DNA of 64,000 bases, taken from contig UCFC01000014.1 of NCBI GenBank assembly GCA_900471515.1, positions 60,625-124,624 of the forward strand, written 5' to 3'. A program made the translations under genes and the position numbers. Below, piece by piece: positions 1 to 8,855 of this stretch. How positions within the stretch are numbered: the stretch's first letter is position 1; every line of letters starts with the position of its first letter. This stretch comes from Hyphomicrobiales bacterium (GTDB lineage: Bacteria > Pseudomonadota > Alphaproteobacteria > Rhizobiales > Rhizobiaceae). The notes beneath the pieces are model-generated. The model was not told the DNA's origin. It ran no database searches and saw only the letters and a list, made by a program, of their open reading frames with translations.

Positions 1-444
1 GGCAAGAACGGCGACTGTTACGACCGTTACCTGATCCGCATGATCGAAATGCGCGAATCCTGCAAGATCATGAAGCAATGCGTGAACCGCCTGCTCGGCG
101 ACGCCAGGACCGGTCCCTTCTCGTCGATCGACGGCAAGGTCGTTCCGCCGAAGCGCGGCGAGATGAAGCGGTCGATGGAAGCGCTCATCCACCACTTCAA
201 GCTCTATACCGAAGGTTATCACGTTCCGGCCGGCGAGGTTTACGCAGCCGTCGAGGCGCCGAAGGGCGAGTTCGGCGTCTACCTCGTCTCCGACGGCACC
301 AACAAGCCGTACCGCTGCAAGATCCGTGCTCCGGGTTATGCGCATCTGCAGGCGATGGACTTCATGTGCCGTGGCCACCAGCTTGCCGACGTCGCGGCCG
401 TTCTCGGTTCGCTCGACATCGTCTTCGGCGAGGTGGACCGGTAA
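1..444 (+). CDS. nuoD: NADH-quinone oxidoreductase subunit D, C-terminal part
   Basis: This is the 3' end of nuoD; the gene is open from base 1 and its start lies outside the window. The 147 visible residues match the C-terminus of the 49-kDa complex I subunit, which sits in the peripheral arm and helps form the quinone pocket at the membrane interface. Recognisable pieces are [11 protein letters not shown], the PPKRGEMK region and the terminal [11 protein letters not shown], the standard NuoD end. The next gene overlaps the stop codon, and nuoE, F and G follow in order, so this is the operon copy. Identity is secure from both sequence and context. Confidence 0.97.
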   Translation, partial: GKNGDCYDRYLIRMIEMRESCKIMKQCVNRLLGDARTGPFSSIDGKVVPPKRGEMKRSMEALIHHFKLYTEGYHVPAGEVYAAVEAPKGEFGVYLVSDGTNKPYRCKIRAPGYAHLQAMDFMCRGHQLADVAAVLGSLDIVFGEVDR

Positions 445-716
445 TGCAGGCTCTGCCGCTCGCAGCTGCACTTCTTCTCCTGGCCTCTGCCGCTCTTGCG
501 CAGGAAGCCGGCAAGCTCGGCACGCCGCTGGGCCACGAGGAGGCGCAGCAGCCGGCGGAGCAATCGTCCATGGGCGAGCTTTTGTCCAAGGGCTACGAGA
601 TCAAGGCCGCCGTGCCGAATGGCGGCAAGTTTGTGGTATTTATGCAAAAAGACCAGTCGGCCTATGCCTGTGAAATGCAGTCTTTGACTGCTTCGCGGTG
701 TGGAACGCTAAACTGA
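444..716 (+). CDS. Small exported protein inserted between nuoD and nuoE
   Basis: A 90-residue protein whose ATG overlaps the nuoD stop in a TAATG arrangement, so it should be translationally coupled to nuoD. The N-terminus is a clear signal peptide: a run of Ala and Leu ending at SAALAQEAG, with likely cleavage after ALA. The mature part is about 70 residues, with a central GYEIKAAVPNGGKFVVFMQK stretch and two cysteines near the end (YACEMQ and SRCGT) that could form a disulfide. I recognise no named domain. It is not one of the 14 core Nuo subunits. An accessory or assembly role for complex I on the periplasmic side is inferred only from its position. Confidence 0.85.
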   Translation: MQALPLAAALLLLASAALAQEAGKLGTPLGHEEAQQPAEQSSMGELLSKGYEIKAAVPNGGKFVVFMQKDQSAYACEMQSLTASRCGTLN

Positions 717-732
717 CAAGGCGTGAGGAAGA

Positions 733-1878
733 ATGTCCGTTCGTCGATTAGCCGAAGATCAATTCCAGCCGGCCGCATTCGCTTTCAGCGATGAAAACGC
801 GGCCTGGGCGGAAAAGACGATCCAGAAATATCCCGCAGGCCGTCAGCAATCCGCGGTCATTCCGCTGCTGATGCGCGCGCAGGAACAGGACGGTTGGGTC
901 ACGCGAGCGGCGATCGAAAAGATCGCCGACATGCTGGACATGGCCTATATCCGCGTTCTCGAAGTGGCGACTTTCTACACCCAGTTCCAGCTGCATCCGG
1001 TCGGCACCCGCGCTCACGTGCAGGTCTGCGGCACGACGCCCTGCATGCTGCGCGGCTCGGAAAAGCTGATGGACGTCTGCCGCAGCAAGATCCACCACCA
1101 CCCGTTCGAGCGCAATGCCGAAGGCACGCTCTCCTGGGAAGAGGTCGAGTGTCTCGGGGCCTGCGTCAACGCTCCGATGGTGATGATCGGCAAGGACACC
1201 TACGAGGACCTGACGCCGGAGCGCCTGGAAGAGATCATCGATGTTTTTGCCGCCGGCAACGGCGCGAGTGTCAAGGTCGGTCCGCAGATCGACCGTCACC
1301 TCTCCTCGCCCGAGGGTGGTCCGACGACGCTGCTGGACGATATTGCCGTCACCCGCGCCCGCGTTGCCGAAGCCCCGGCCGCCAAGCCGGCCGACGCCGC
1401 GCCGGTTCCGCCCTCCGAGGCCGCCCGCCCGAAGAGCACCGATGCCGAAACCAATGCGTCGCTGAAGACGCCGGCAACGGCGCCCAAGGCATCGGCCAGG
1501 AACGCCAAGGCTGCCGAAGCTCAGCCGCTGTCCGGCACGGCTGCTTCCGAACCCGCGGCAAAGCCTGCCGCGGAAGCCGCGCCAAAACCGTCGCTGAACG
1601 ACAAGAACCGCCCGGCCGGCATCGAAAGGCCCGCCGCTCCGGACGATCTCAAGATGATCTCGGGCGTCGGCCCGAAGATCGAAGCGACGTTGCATGAAAT
1701 CGGCATCTTCACCTTCGCGCAGATCGCGGCCTGGAAGAAGGCCGAACGCGAATGGGTCGACGGGTTCCTGAATTTCCGCGGCCGCATCGAGCGCGACGAC
1801 TGGGTCAAGCAGGCCAAGGCGCTCGCCAAGGGCGGCGAAGCGGAATATATCAAGGTCTTCGGCAAGAAGCCGCGGTAA
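733..1878 (+). CDS. nuoE: NADH-quinone oxidoreductase subunit E with C-terminal helix-hairpin-helix extension
   Basis: The 24-kDa subunit of the complex I NADH module, carrying 2Fe-2S cluster N1a. The thioredoxin-like core fills about residues 1-185, with ligands C99, C104, C140 and C144 in VCGTTPCML and ECLGACVNAP. At 381 residues it is roughly twice the usual NuoE length. Residues 190-300 are an Ala/Pro/Lys-rich low-complexity linker. Residues 304-381 form a helix-hairpin-helix-like domain (DDLKMISGVGPKIEATL) that is repeated in the gene two places downstream. ATG 733 has GAGGAAG just upstream. The core function is certain; the role of the tail is unknown, and DNA binding should not be assumed from the fold. 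Confidence 0.96.
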   Translation: MSVRRLAEDQFQPAAFAFSDENAAWAEKTIQKYPAGRQQSAVIPLLMRAQEQDGWVTRAAIEKIADMLDMAYIRVLEVATFYTQFQLHPVGTRAHVQVCGTTPCMLRGSEKLMDVCRSKIHHHPFERNAEGTLSWEEVECLGACVNAPMVMIGKDTYEDLTPERLEEIIDVFAAGNGASVKVGPQIDRHLSSPEGGPTTLLDDIAVTRARVAEAPAAKPADAAPVPPSEAARPKSTDAETNASLKTPATAPKASARNAKAAEAQPLSGTAASEPAAKPAAEAAPKPSLNDKNRPAGIERPAAPDDLKMISGVGPKIEATLHEIGIFTFAQIAAWKKAEREWVDGFLNFRGRIERDDWVKQAKALAKGGEAEYIKVFGKKPR

Positions 1879-1890
1879 GAGGTGTGAGAC

Positions 1891-3195
1891 ATGCTGCAAG
1901 ATAAAGACCGCATCTTTACCAATATCTACGGCCTCAAGGACAAGTCCCTGAAGGGCGCGATGAGCCGCGGCCATTGGGACGGCACCAAGCAGATCCTCGA
2001 AAAGGGCCGCGACTGGATCATCGAAGAAATGAAGGCGTCCGGCCTTCGCGGCCGTGGCGGCGCAGGCTTCCCGACCGGCCTCAAATGGTCCTTCATGCCG
2101 AAGCAGAACGATGGCCGTCCGCACTATCTCGTCGTCAATGCCGACGAATCGGAGCCCGGCACCTGCAAGGACCGCGACATCATGCGCAACGATCCGCATA
2201 CGCTGATCGAAGGCTGCGTGGTGGCAAGCTTCGCCATGGGCGCCAACACCGCCTATATCTATGTGCGCGGCGAATATATCCGCGAGCGCGAAGCCCTGCA
2301 GGCGGCAATCGACGAGTGCTACGATGCTGGCCTTCTCGGCAAGAACAACAAGCTCGGCTGGGATATGGACATTTTCGTCCACCACGGCGCCGGTGCCTAT
2401 ATCTGCGGCGAAGAGACCGCGCTGCTCGAAAGCCTTGAAGGCAAGAAGGGCCAGCCGCGCCTGAAGCCGCCGTTCCCGGCCAATATGGGTCTCTACGGCT
2501 GCCCGACGACGGTCAACAACGTCGAATCGATTGCCGTTGCCCCGACCATCCTGCGCCGTGGCGCCGGCTGGTTCTCCTCGTTCGGCCGTCCGAACAATGT
2601 CGGCACCAAGCTGTTCATGCTCTCGGGCCACGTCAACCGTCCCTGCACGGTCGAGGAAACGATGGGCATCACCTTCCGCGAACTGGTGGACAAGCATGCC
2701 GGCGGCATTCGTGGCGGCTGGGACAACCTGCTTGCCGTCATTCCCGGCGGCGCATCCTGCCCGATCGTTCCGGCCAAGGACATCATGGACTGCCCGATGG
2801 ATTTCGACGGCCTGCGCGCCGTCGGCTCCTCCTTCGGCACGGCCGCCTCGATCGTCATGGACAAGTCCACCGACGTCATCAAGGCGATCGCCCGTATCTC
2901 GGCCTTCTTCAAGCATGAGAGCTGCGGCCAGTGCACGCCCTGCCGCGAAGGCACGGGCTGGATGTGGCGCGTGATGGAGCGCATGGCGCGCGGCAACGCC
3001 CAGAAGCGCGAAATCGACATGCTGTTCCAGGTCACCAAGCAGATCGAAGGCCACACCATCTGTGCGCTCGGCGACGCCGCCGCATGGCCGGTCCAGGGCC
3101 TGATCCGTAACTTCCGCCCGGAAATCGAAGCCCGCATCGACCAGTACACGGCCAATGCCCTCGATCACGGCGCGGTTCTGGAGGCGGCCGAGTAA
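1891..3195 (+). CDS. nuoF: NADH-quinone oxidoreductase subunit F
   Basis: The 51-kDa catalytic subunit that binds NADH and FMN and passes electrons into the iron-sulfur chain. The 434-residue length is normal. The glycine-rich nucleotide-binding segment [16 protein letters not shown] lies at residues 51-66. The 4Fe-4S cluster N3 ligands are C345, C348 and C351 in [12 protein letters not shown], plus C391 in HTICALGD. The start lies 12 bases after the nuoE stop with a GAGGTGTGAG ribosome-binding region. Next to NuoE and NuoG it forms the NADH dehydrogenase module. No anomalies are seen. Confidence 0.98.
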   Translation: MLQDKDRIFTNIYGLKDKSLKGAMSRGHWDGTKQILEKGRDWIIEEMKASGLRGRGGAGFPTGLKWSFMPKQNDGRPHYLVVNADESEPGTCKDRDIMRNDPHTLIEGCVVASFAMGANTAYIYVRGEYIREREALQAAIDECYDAGLLGKNNKLGWDMDIFVHHGAGAYICGEETALLESLEGKKGQPRLKPPFPANMGLYGCPTTVNNVESIAVAPTILRRGAGWFSSFGRPNNVGTKLFMLSGHVNRPCTVEETMGITFRELVDKHAGGIRGGWDNLLAVIPGGASCPIVPAKDIMDCPMDFDGLRAVGSSFGTAASIVMDKSTDVIKAIARISAFFKHESCGQCTPCREGTGWMWRVMERMARGNAQKREIDMLFQVTKQIEGHTICALGDAAAWPVQGLIRNFRPEIEARIDQYTANALDHGAVLEAAE

Positions 3196-3199
3196 ACGC

Positions 3200-3859
3200 A
3201 TGACGACCAGGGTGTCCGACAGCAAGACAGGGGAAGGGGCAGCCGATTTTGCGGCTGACTTCGGCCGCCTTGCTGCCGGCATGCTGGAAAGCGCGCGGGC
3301 CATGCCCGTCCATCCGCTGATGGCGCATCCGGCTGCGGCCTTTGCTGCGGCCACCGCGATCGGCTTCGGCATTTCCACCCAGATGGCCGGCGTCTTTTTC
3401 GGCGCGCTGCAGGGTGCGCTCGAAACGGCGAATCTGGCGGCCGCAGCGCTCGACGAAACGCCGCCGGACGAAGAAACGCCGGAGATGGATATCCGTCCGG
3501 AGAATATTCGCCGCCCGGCCGAAACGGCTGCGCCGGTTCGCAAGGCGGCAAAGCCGAAGCTGACGGTCGTGTCCGCCAAGGCTCCGGCCCCGGAGGCCGT
3601 GAAGCCGGCGGCTGCCAAGAAAAAGCCGGCCGCAAGGTCCAGGAAGGTTGACGACCTCAAGCTGATTGCCGGCATCGGTCCGAAGCTTGAGCAGGTGCTG
3701 AACCAGAAAGGCATCCGCACCTTTGCCGATATTGCGGCATGGAGCGATCAGGACGTTGCGAGCCTGGATGCCGAACTCGGCGTCGACGGCCGCATCCGGC
3801 GCGACGACTGGGTTGGCCAGGCCAAGGTGCTGGCGACGCGGGGCCGCAGGAAGAAATAG
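3200..3859 (+). CDS. Membrane-anchored helix-hairpin-helix protein in the nuo operon
   Basis: A 219-residue protein starting four bases after nuoF, so almost certainly co-transcribed. The first 35 residues are polar. Residues 40-75 are rich in Ala, Gly and Phe and could form one membrane helix (IGFGISTQMAGVFFGAL). A charged Pro/Ala/Lys linker follows. The last 70 residues (VDDLKLIAGIGPKLEQVL to RDDWVGQAKVLATRG) match the NuoE tail at about 35 of 64 positions by eye. Such domains are often annotated as predicted 5' DNA nuclease or helix-hairpin-helix; I see no catalytic motif to support nuclease activity. ATG 3200 is preferred over earlier in-frame codons because those lie inside nuoF. Confidence 0.88.
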   Translation: MTTRVSDSKTGEGAADFAADFGRLAAGMLESARAMPVHPLMAHPAAAFAAATAIGFGISTQMAGVFFGALQGALETANLAAAALDETPPDEETPEMDIRPENIRRPAETAAPVRKAAKPKLTVVSAKAPAPEAVKPAAAKKKPAARSRKVDDLKLIAGIGPKLEQVLNQKGIRTFADIAAWSDQDVASLDAELGVDGRIRRDDWVGQAKVLATRGRRKK

Positions 3860-4083
3860 GTTTCCGGCCGCGGGCGACGGCTGGAGGAATGGCAGGTCGA
3901 TCGGCGGGGCAGGGGGCTCCGGGTCGCGATGCCGATGGCGGGTTCCGGGTCTCGGAGCCGGCATGGAGAATTTGGGCAATACCGGCGCCAGGACGGACGA
4001 AATCTCCGCCTTGGCAATACGGATGTTGCAAAAATAGGTTTGTTTGCCGGTACCCGGCGAACGGGAAACAGGACTGAGTGACG

Positions 4084-6165
4084 ATGGCAAAACTGAAGAT
4101 TGACGGTAACGAGATCGAAGTTCCGGATCATTTCACGCTGCTGCAGGCGTGCGAAGAGGCCGGCGCTGAAGTTCCGCGCTTCTGCTTCCATGAGCGCCTG
4201 TCGGTTGCCGGCAATTGCCGCATGTGCCTCGTCGAGGTCAAGGGCGGTCCGCCGAAGCCGCAGGCTTCCTGCGCCATGGGCGTGCGCGATATCCGCGGCG
4301 GCCCGAACGGCGAGCTGCCGGAAGTCTTCACCAACACGCCGATGGTCAAGAAGGCCCGCGAAGGCGTGATGGAATTCCTGCTGATCAACCATCCGCTCGA
4401 TTGCCCGATCTGCGACCAGGGCGGCGAATGCGACCTGCAGGACCAGGCCATGGCCTTCGGCATCGACACCTCGCGCTACCAGGAAGACAAGCGCGCCGTC
4501 GAAGACAAATATATCGGCCCGCTCGTCAAGACGGTCATGAACCGCTGCATCCACTGCACGCGTTGCGTCCGCTTCACGACCGAAGTTGCCGGCATTTCCG
4601 AACTCGGCCTGATCGGCCGCGGCGAGGATGCCGAAATCACCACCTATCTCGAGCAGGCCATGACCTCCGAGCTGCAGGGCAACGTCGTTGACCTTTGCCC
4701 GGTCGGCGCGCTCACCTCCAAGCCCTTTGCCTTCACGGCCCGTCCGTGGGAACTGAACAAGACCGAATCGATCGACGTCATGGACGCCGTCGGCTCCGCC
4801 ATCCGCGTCGATACGCGCGGCCGCGAAGTCATGCGCATCCTGCCGCGCGTCAACGAAGCGGTGAACGAAGAGTGGATCTCCGACAAGACCCGCCACGTCT
4901 GGGACGGCCTGAAGACGCAGCGCCTCGACCGCCCCTACGTCCGCAAGGACGGCCGCCTGCAGCCGGCAAGCTGGGGCGAGGCCTTCGGCGCCATCAAGGC
5001 TGCCGTTGCGGCAACGTCCGGCGACAAGATCGGCGCGATCGCCGGCGATCTCGCCTCCGTCGAGGAAATGTACGCGCTGTCCGAACTGGTAAAGTCGCTC
5101 GGTTCCGAGAACCTCGACTGTCGCCAGGATGGGACGGCACTTGATCCGTCGCTCGGCCGCGCAAGCTACCTCTTCAACCCCACCATCGCCGGTATCGAGC
5201 AGGCCGACGCGCTGCTCATCGTCGGCGCCAACCCGCGCTTCGAAGCTGCCATCCTCAACGCCCGCATCCGCAAGCGCTACCGCCGCGGCGGCTTCCCGAT
5301 CGGCGTGATCGGCGAGGGCGGCGAGCTGCGTTACAAGTACGACTATCTCGGCTCCGGCCCGGATACGCTGAAGGACATTGTCGACGGCGGCCACGCCTTC
5401 GCCGAAGTCCTCGCCAAGGCTTCCAAGCCGATGATTATCGTCGGCCAGGGCGCGCTCACCCGCACGGATGGCGCCGGCGTGCTCGCAACGGCAGCCAAGC
5501 TCGCCGTCAATGTCGGCGCGATCGCTGAAGGCTGGAACGGCTTTGCCGTCCTCCACACCGCCGCCTCCCGCGTCGGCGGTCTCGACCTCGGCTTCGTGCC
5601 GGGCGCCAAGGGCGTCAACGCCGCCGAGATGCTGAAGGCCATGGACGTGCTCTTCCTGCTCGGCGCCGACGAACTCGACTTCTCGGCCAAGACCGCGAAG
5701 TTCACCGTCTATATCGGCTCGCACGGCGATAACGGTGCGCATGGCGCCGATGTCATCCTGCCGGCTGCCGCCTATACCGAAAAGTCCGGCACCTGGGTCA
5801 ACACCGAAGGCCGCGTCCAGATGGGCAACCGCGCCGGTTTCGCACCGGGCGACGCCCGCGAGGACTGGGCGATCATTCGCGCCCTTTCCGACGTGCTCGG
5901 CAAGAAGCTTCCCTTTGATTCTCTCGGCGAACTGCGCGGCAAGCTCTATGCGGCATTCCCGCATTTCGCTGCCATCGACGAGATCGCCGAGGGCGATAGC
6001 GCCCAAATTGCCGCACTGGCGAAAAAAGCCGGTAAGATGAACAAATCCGGGTTTGCGTCGCCGGTCAAAGACTTCTATTTGACGAACCCGATAGCGCGCG
6101 CCTCGGCTGTCATGGCCGAGTGCTCGGCATTGGCCCGCAACAATTTCAAAGTCGCGGCAGAGTAA
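4084..6165 (+). CDS. nuoG: NADH-quinone oxidoreductase subunit G
   Basis: The large 75-kDa subunit of complex I, carrying several iron-sulfur clusters. The N-terminal ferredoxin domain holds 2Fe-2S N1b (CFHERLSVAGNCRMC and a later Cys in ASCAMG). N5 is in HPLDCPICDQGGECDLQ and N4 in CIHCTRCVRF with a later DLCPVGA. A molybdopterin-oxidoreductase-like domain without cofactor function follows. The protein is 693 residues from ATG 4084 (MAKLKIDGNE). A GTG at 4078 in the same frame would add two residues and sits close to the AGGA at 4069; ATG matches the usual family start. A 224-base non-coding spacer precedes it, unlike the tight spacing elsewhere in the operon; I see no clear motif in it. Confidence 0.97.
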   Translation: MAKLKIDGNEIEVPDHFTLLQACEEAGAEVPRFCFHERLSVAGNCRMCLVEVKGGPPKPQASCAMGVRDIRGGPNGELPEVFTNTPMVKKAREGVMEFLLINHPLDCPICDQGGECDLQDQAMAFGIDTSRYQEDKRAVEDKYIGPLVKTVMNRCIHCTRCVRFTTEVAGISELGLIGRGEDAEITTYLEQAMTSELQGNVVDLCPVGALTSKPFAFTARPWELNKTESIDVMDAVGSAIRVDTRGREVMRILPRVNEAVNEEWISDKTRHVWDGLKTQRLDRPYVRKDGRLQPASWGEAFGAIKAAVAATSGDKIGAIAGDLASVEEMYALSELVKSLGSENLDCRQDGTALDPSLGRASYLFNPTIAGIEQADALLIVGANPRFEAAILNARIRKRYRRGGFPIGVIGEGGELRYKYDYLGSGPDTLKDIVDGGHAFAEVLAKASKPMIIVGQGALTRTDGAGVLATAAKLAVNVGAIAEGWNGFAVLHTAASRVGGLDLGFVPGAKGVNAAEMLKAMDVLFLLGADELDFSAKTAKFTVYIGSHGDNGAHGADVILPAAAYTEKSGTWVNTEGRVQMGNRAGFAPGDAREDWAIIRALSDVLGKKLPFDSLGELRGKLYAAFPHFAAIDEIAEGDSAQIAALAKKAGKMNKSGFASPVKDFYLTNPIARASAVMAECSALARNNFKVAAE

Positions 6166-6177
6166 GGGCAGGAACTC

Positions 6178-7224
6178 ATGGATTCTTTCTTCTCGACCTA
6201 TGTCTGGCCGGCGATCATCATGATCGGTCAGTCGCTGCTGCTGCTCGTCTGCCTGCTGGTCTTCATCGCTTACATCCTGCTTGCCGACCGCAAGATCTGG
6301 GCTGCCGTGCAGCTGCGCCGCGGCCCGAACGTCGTCGGTCCCTTCGGCCTGTTCCAGTCCTTCGCCGACCTTTTGAAGTTCGTCTTCAAGGAGCCGATCA
6401 TCCCGGCCGGCGCCAACAAGGCGGTCTTCCTCCTCGCCCCGCTTGTCACCGTACTCCTGGCGCTGTCGACCTGGGCGGTCGTGCCGCTCGCAGACGGCTG
6501 GGTCGTTGCCAACATCAATGTCGGCATCCTCTACATCTTCGCGATCTCCTCGCTCGAAGTATACGGCATCATCATGGGTGGCTGGGCTTCGAACTCGAAG
6601 TATCCGTTCCTCGGCGCGCTGCGCTCTGCCGCACAGATGGTGTCCTACGAAGTCTCGATCGGCTTCGTCATCGTCACCGTGCTTCTCTGCGTCGGCTCGC
6701 TGAACCTGACCGATATCGTCAACGCCCAGCGCACCGGCCTCGGCACGATGGTCGGCCTGCCGAACTCGTTCCTCGACTGGCACTGGCTGGCGCTGTTCCC
6801 GATGTTCATCGTCTTCTTCATCTCGGCGCTCGCCGAGACGAACCGCCCGCCCTTCGACCTTCCGGAAGCCGAATCCGAACTCGTCGCCGGCTTCATGGTC
6901 GAATATGGCTCGGCTCCGTACATGATGTTCATGCTCGGCGAATATGCGGCCGTCGTCCTGATGTGCTCGCTGACGACCATCCTCTTCCTGGGGGGCTGGC
7001 TGCCGCCGGTCGATTTCTGGCTCATCAACTGGGTGCCGGGCATCATCTGGTTCATGCTGAAGGCGTGCCTGGTGTTCTTCATGTTCGCCATGGTCAAGGC
7101 TTTCGTGCCCCGTTACCGCTACGACCAGCTCATGCGTCTCGGCTGGAAGGTCTTCCTTCCGCTGTCGCTCGCCATGGTCATCATCGTTGCATTCGTGCTG
7201 AAACTGACGGGATGGGCAGGCTGA
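6178..7224 (+). CDS. nuoH: NADH-quinone oxidoreductase subunit H
   Basis: The membrane subunit that joins the peripheral arm to the proton-pumping arm and forms part of the quinone chamber. It is 348 residues with about eight hydrophobic helices. Diagnostic family segments are [19 protein letters not shown] in the first cytoplasmic loop and [19 protein letters not shown] with its conserved acidic residues. It starts 12 bases after nuoG with a GGGCAGGA site. Typical length and no anomalies. Confidence 0.98.
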   Translation: MDSFFSTYVWPAIIMIGQSLLLLVCLLVFIAYILLADRKIWAAVQLRRGPNVVGPFGLFQSFADLLKFVFKEPIIPAGANKAVFLLAPLVTVLLALSTWAVVPLADGWVVANINVGILYIFAISSLEVYGIIMGGWASNSKYPFLGALRSAAQMVSYEVSIGFVIVTVLLCVGSLNLTDIVNAQRTGLGTMVGLPNSFLDWHWLALFPMFIVFFISALAETNRPPFDLPEAESELVAGFMVEYGSAPYMMFMLGEYAAVVLMCSLTTILFLGGWLPPVDFWLINWVPGIIWFMLKACLVFFMFAMVKAFVPRYRYDQLMRLGWKVFLPLSLAMVIIVAFVLKLTGWAG

Positions 7225-7261
7225 TGTCCAACCTCGTTTCCGGCAAAATTGGAGATTGAAG

Positions 7262-7753
7262 ATGGGAAGCCTGTCCGCCTCCATCAACTCGCTTTTCCTC
7301 AAGGAATTCGTCGGCGCCTTCTTCCTGTCGATGCGCTATTTCTTCAAGCAGAAGGCGACGATCAACTACCCCTTCGAAAAGGGTCCGGTCAGCCCGCGCT
7401 TCCGCGGCGAACATGCGCTGCGCCGCTATCCGAACGGCGAAGAGCGTTGCATCGCCTGCAAGCTGTGCGAAGCGATCTGTCCCGCTCAGGCGATCACCAT
7501 CGAGGCCGGCCCGCGTCGCAATGACGGCACCCGCCGCACGGTGCGTTACGACATCGACATGGTGAAGTGCATCTATTGCGGCTTCTGCCAGGAGGCATGC
7601 CCGGTCGATGCGATCGTCGAAGGCCCGAATTTCGAATTCGCCACCGAGACCCGCGAAGAGCTCTACTTCGACAAGCAGCGGCTGCTCGACAACGGCGACC
7701 GGTGGGAGCGTGAAATCGCCCGCAATATCGCGATGGATGCGCCGTACCGCTGA
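7262..7753 (+). CDS. nuoI: NADH-quinone oxidoreductase subunit I
   Basis: An 8Fe-type ferredoxin subunit that relays electrons towards quinone through clusters N6a and N6b. Both 4Fe-4S motifs are intact: [14 protein letters not shown] and [14 protein letters not shown]. Its N-terminal amphipathic stretch contacts the membrane. I chose ATG 7262 ([10 protein letters not shown], 163 residues) because GGAG at 7251-7254 lies seven bases upstream; the in-frame TTG at 7256 is too close to that site. It lies 37 bases after nuoH. Confidence 0.97.
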   Translation: MGSLSASINSLFLKEFVGAFFLSMRYFFKQKATINYPFEKGPVSPRFRGEHALRRYPNGEERCIACKLCEAICPAQAITIEAGPRRNDGTRRTVRYDIDMVKCIYCGFCQEACPVDAIVEGPNFEFATETREELYFDKQRLLDNGDRWEREIARNIAMDAPYR

Positions 7754-7896
7754 TTGAAATTTGAAATGCCGCGGCAAGGGCGCTCTTGTCCGCCGCGGTC
7801 AACATGCACCGGGGCTTTGCCGGCAGATGCCGTGCGAAGTCCTATCGGGCAGGGAAACTCCCGGCTGCCCCGGGGGAAGATGAAAAAGGCACCAAC

Positions 7897-8514
7897 ATGG
7901 GTCTGCAGGCTCTATTTTTCTATCTTTTCGCCTTTGTCGCGATAGCGTCGGCGTTCATGGTCATCTGGGCGAAGAACCCGGTCCACTCGGTTCTGTTCCT
8001 GATCCTGGTGTTCTTCAACGCAGCCGGTCTCTTCCTGCTGCTGGGTGCCGAATTCCTGGCGATGATCCTGCTCGTCGTCTATGTGGGCGCGGTCGCGGTT
8101 CTCTTCCTTTTCGTGGTGATGATGCTCGACATCGATTTCACCGAGCTTCGCGCCGGTGTCCTCGAATATGCGCCGATCGGCGCGCTGATCGGCCTCATCC
8201 TCGCCGCCGAACTCATCGTCGTCATCGGCGGCAGCGCGATTTCGCCCGAGATCGCCAAGACGGTCGCCATGCCGATCCCGGCCTTTAGCGAACGCACCAA
8301 CACGGCGGCGCTCGGCGACGTGCTCTATACGAACTACGTCTACTTCTTCCAGATCGCCGGTCTGGTCCTGCTGGTCGCCATGATCGGCGCGATCGTGCTG
8401 ACGTTGAAGCATCGCACCAATATCAAGCGGCAGAATATTTCCCGCCAGGTTGCCCGCACGCCCGCGACCGCCGTCGAGGTGGTCAAGGTCAAGCCGGGGC
8501 AGGGCGTGAACTGA
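7897..8514 (+). CDS. nuoJ: NADH-quinone oxidoreductase subunit J
   Basis: A 205-residue membrane subunit with five predicted helices, equivalent to mitochondrial ND6. The conserved helix with the pi-bulge region is visible in [22 protein letters not shown]. The tail ([13 protein letters not shown]) is the cytosolic C-terminus. ATG 7897 ([10 protein letters not shown]) gives the usual length; an in-frame upstream ATG at 7786 would add 37 non-hydrophobic residues unlike the family. The 143 bases between nuoI and this start contain no gene I can support. Confidence 0.96.
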   Translation: MGLQALFFYLFAFVAIASAFMVIWAKNPVHSVLFLILVFFNAAGLFLLLGAEFLAMILLVVYVGAVAVLFLFVVMMLDIDFTELRAGVLEYAPIGALIGLILAAELIVVIGGSAISPEIAKTVAMPIPAFSERTNTAALGDVLYTNYVYFFQIAGLVLLVAMIGAIVLTLKHRTNIKRQNISRQVARTPATAVEVVKVKPGQGVN

Positions 8515-8539
8515 ACCGAGAGGTCAAGGAACAAAGAAT

Positions 8540-8848
8540 ATGGTCATCGGACTCTCCCACTATCTCACGGTCAGCGCCATCCTCTTCACGATCGGCATCT
8601 TCGGCATCTTCCTGAACCGGAAGAACATCATCGTCATCCTGATGTCGGTCGAACTGATCCTGCTGTCGGTCAACATCAACATGGTCGCCTTCTCGTCCTT
8701 CCTTAACGATATCGTCGGCCAGGTCTTCGCACTGTTCATTCTGACCGTTGCCGCCGCCGAAGCGGCGATCGGTCTTGCAATTCTCGTTGTCTTCTACCGC
8801 AACCGCGGTTCGATCGCGGTCGAAGACGTCAATATGATGAAGGGCTGA
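8540..8848 (+). CDS. nuoK: NADH-quinone oxidoreductase subunit K
   Basis: A 102-residue three-helix membrane subunit equivalent to ND4L. The two buried glutamates important for proton transfer are present in [14 protein letters not shown] and in the third helix, [20 protein letters not shown]. Start and length are typical. It lies 25 bases after nuoJ and 7 bases before nuoL. Confidence 0.97.
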   Translation: MVIGLSHYLTVSAILFTIGIFGIFLNRKNIIVILMSVELILLSVNINMVAFSSFLNDIVGQVFALFILTVAAAEAAIGLAILVVFYRNRGSIAVEDVNMMKG

Positions 8849-8855
8849 GCGGCTC

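Noticed and set aside
748..3720. 990-residue open frame on the minus strand over nuoE-nuoF
   Set aside because: It is a shadow of GC-rich coding sequence in the opposite frame; the plus-strand genes have full family matches and ribosome-binding sites.
3748..7302. 1184-residue open frame on the minus strand over nuoG-nuoH
   Set aside because: Same cause. The His/Asp/Arg-rich composition is typical of antisense frames in high-GC genomes.
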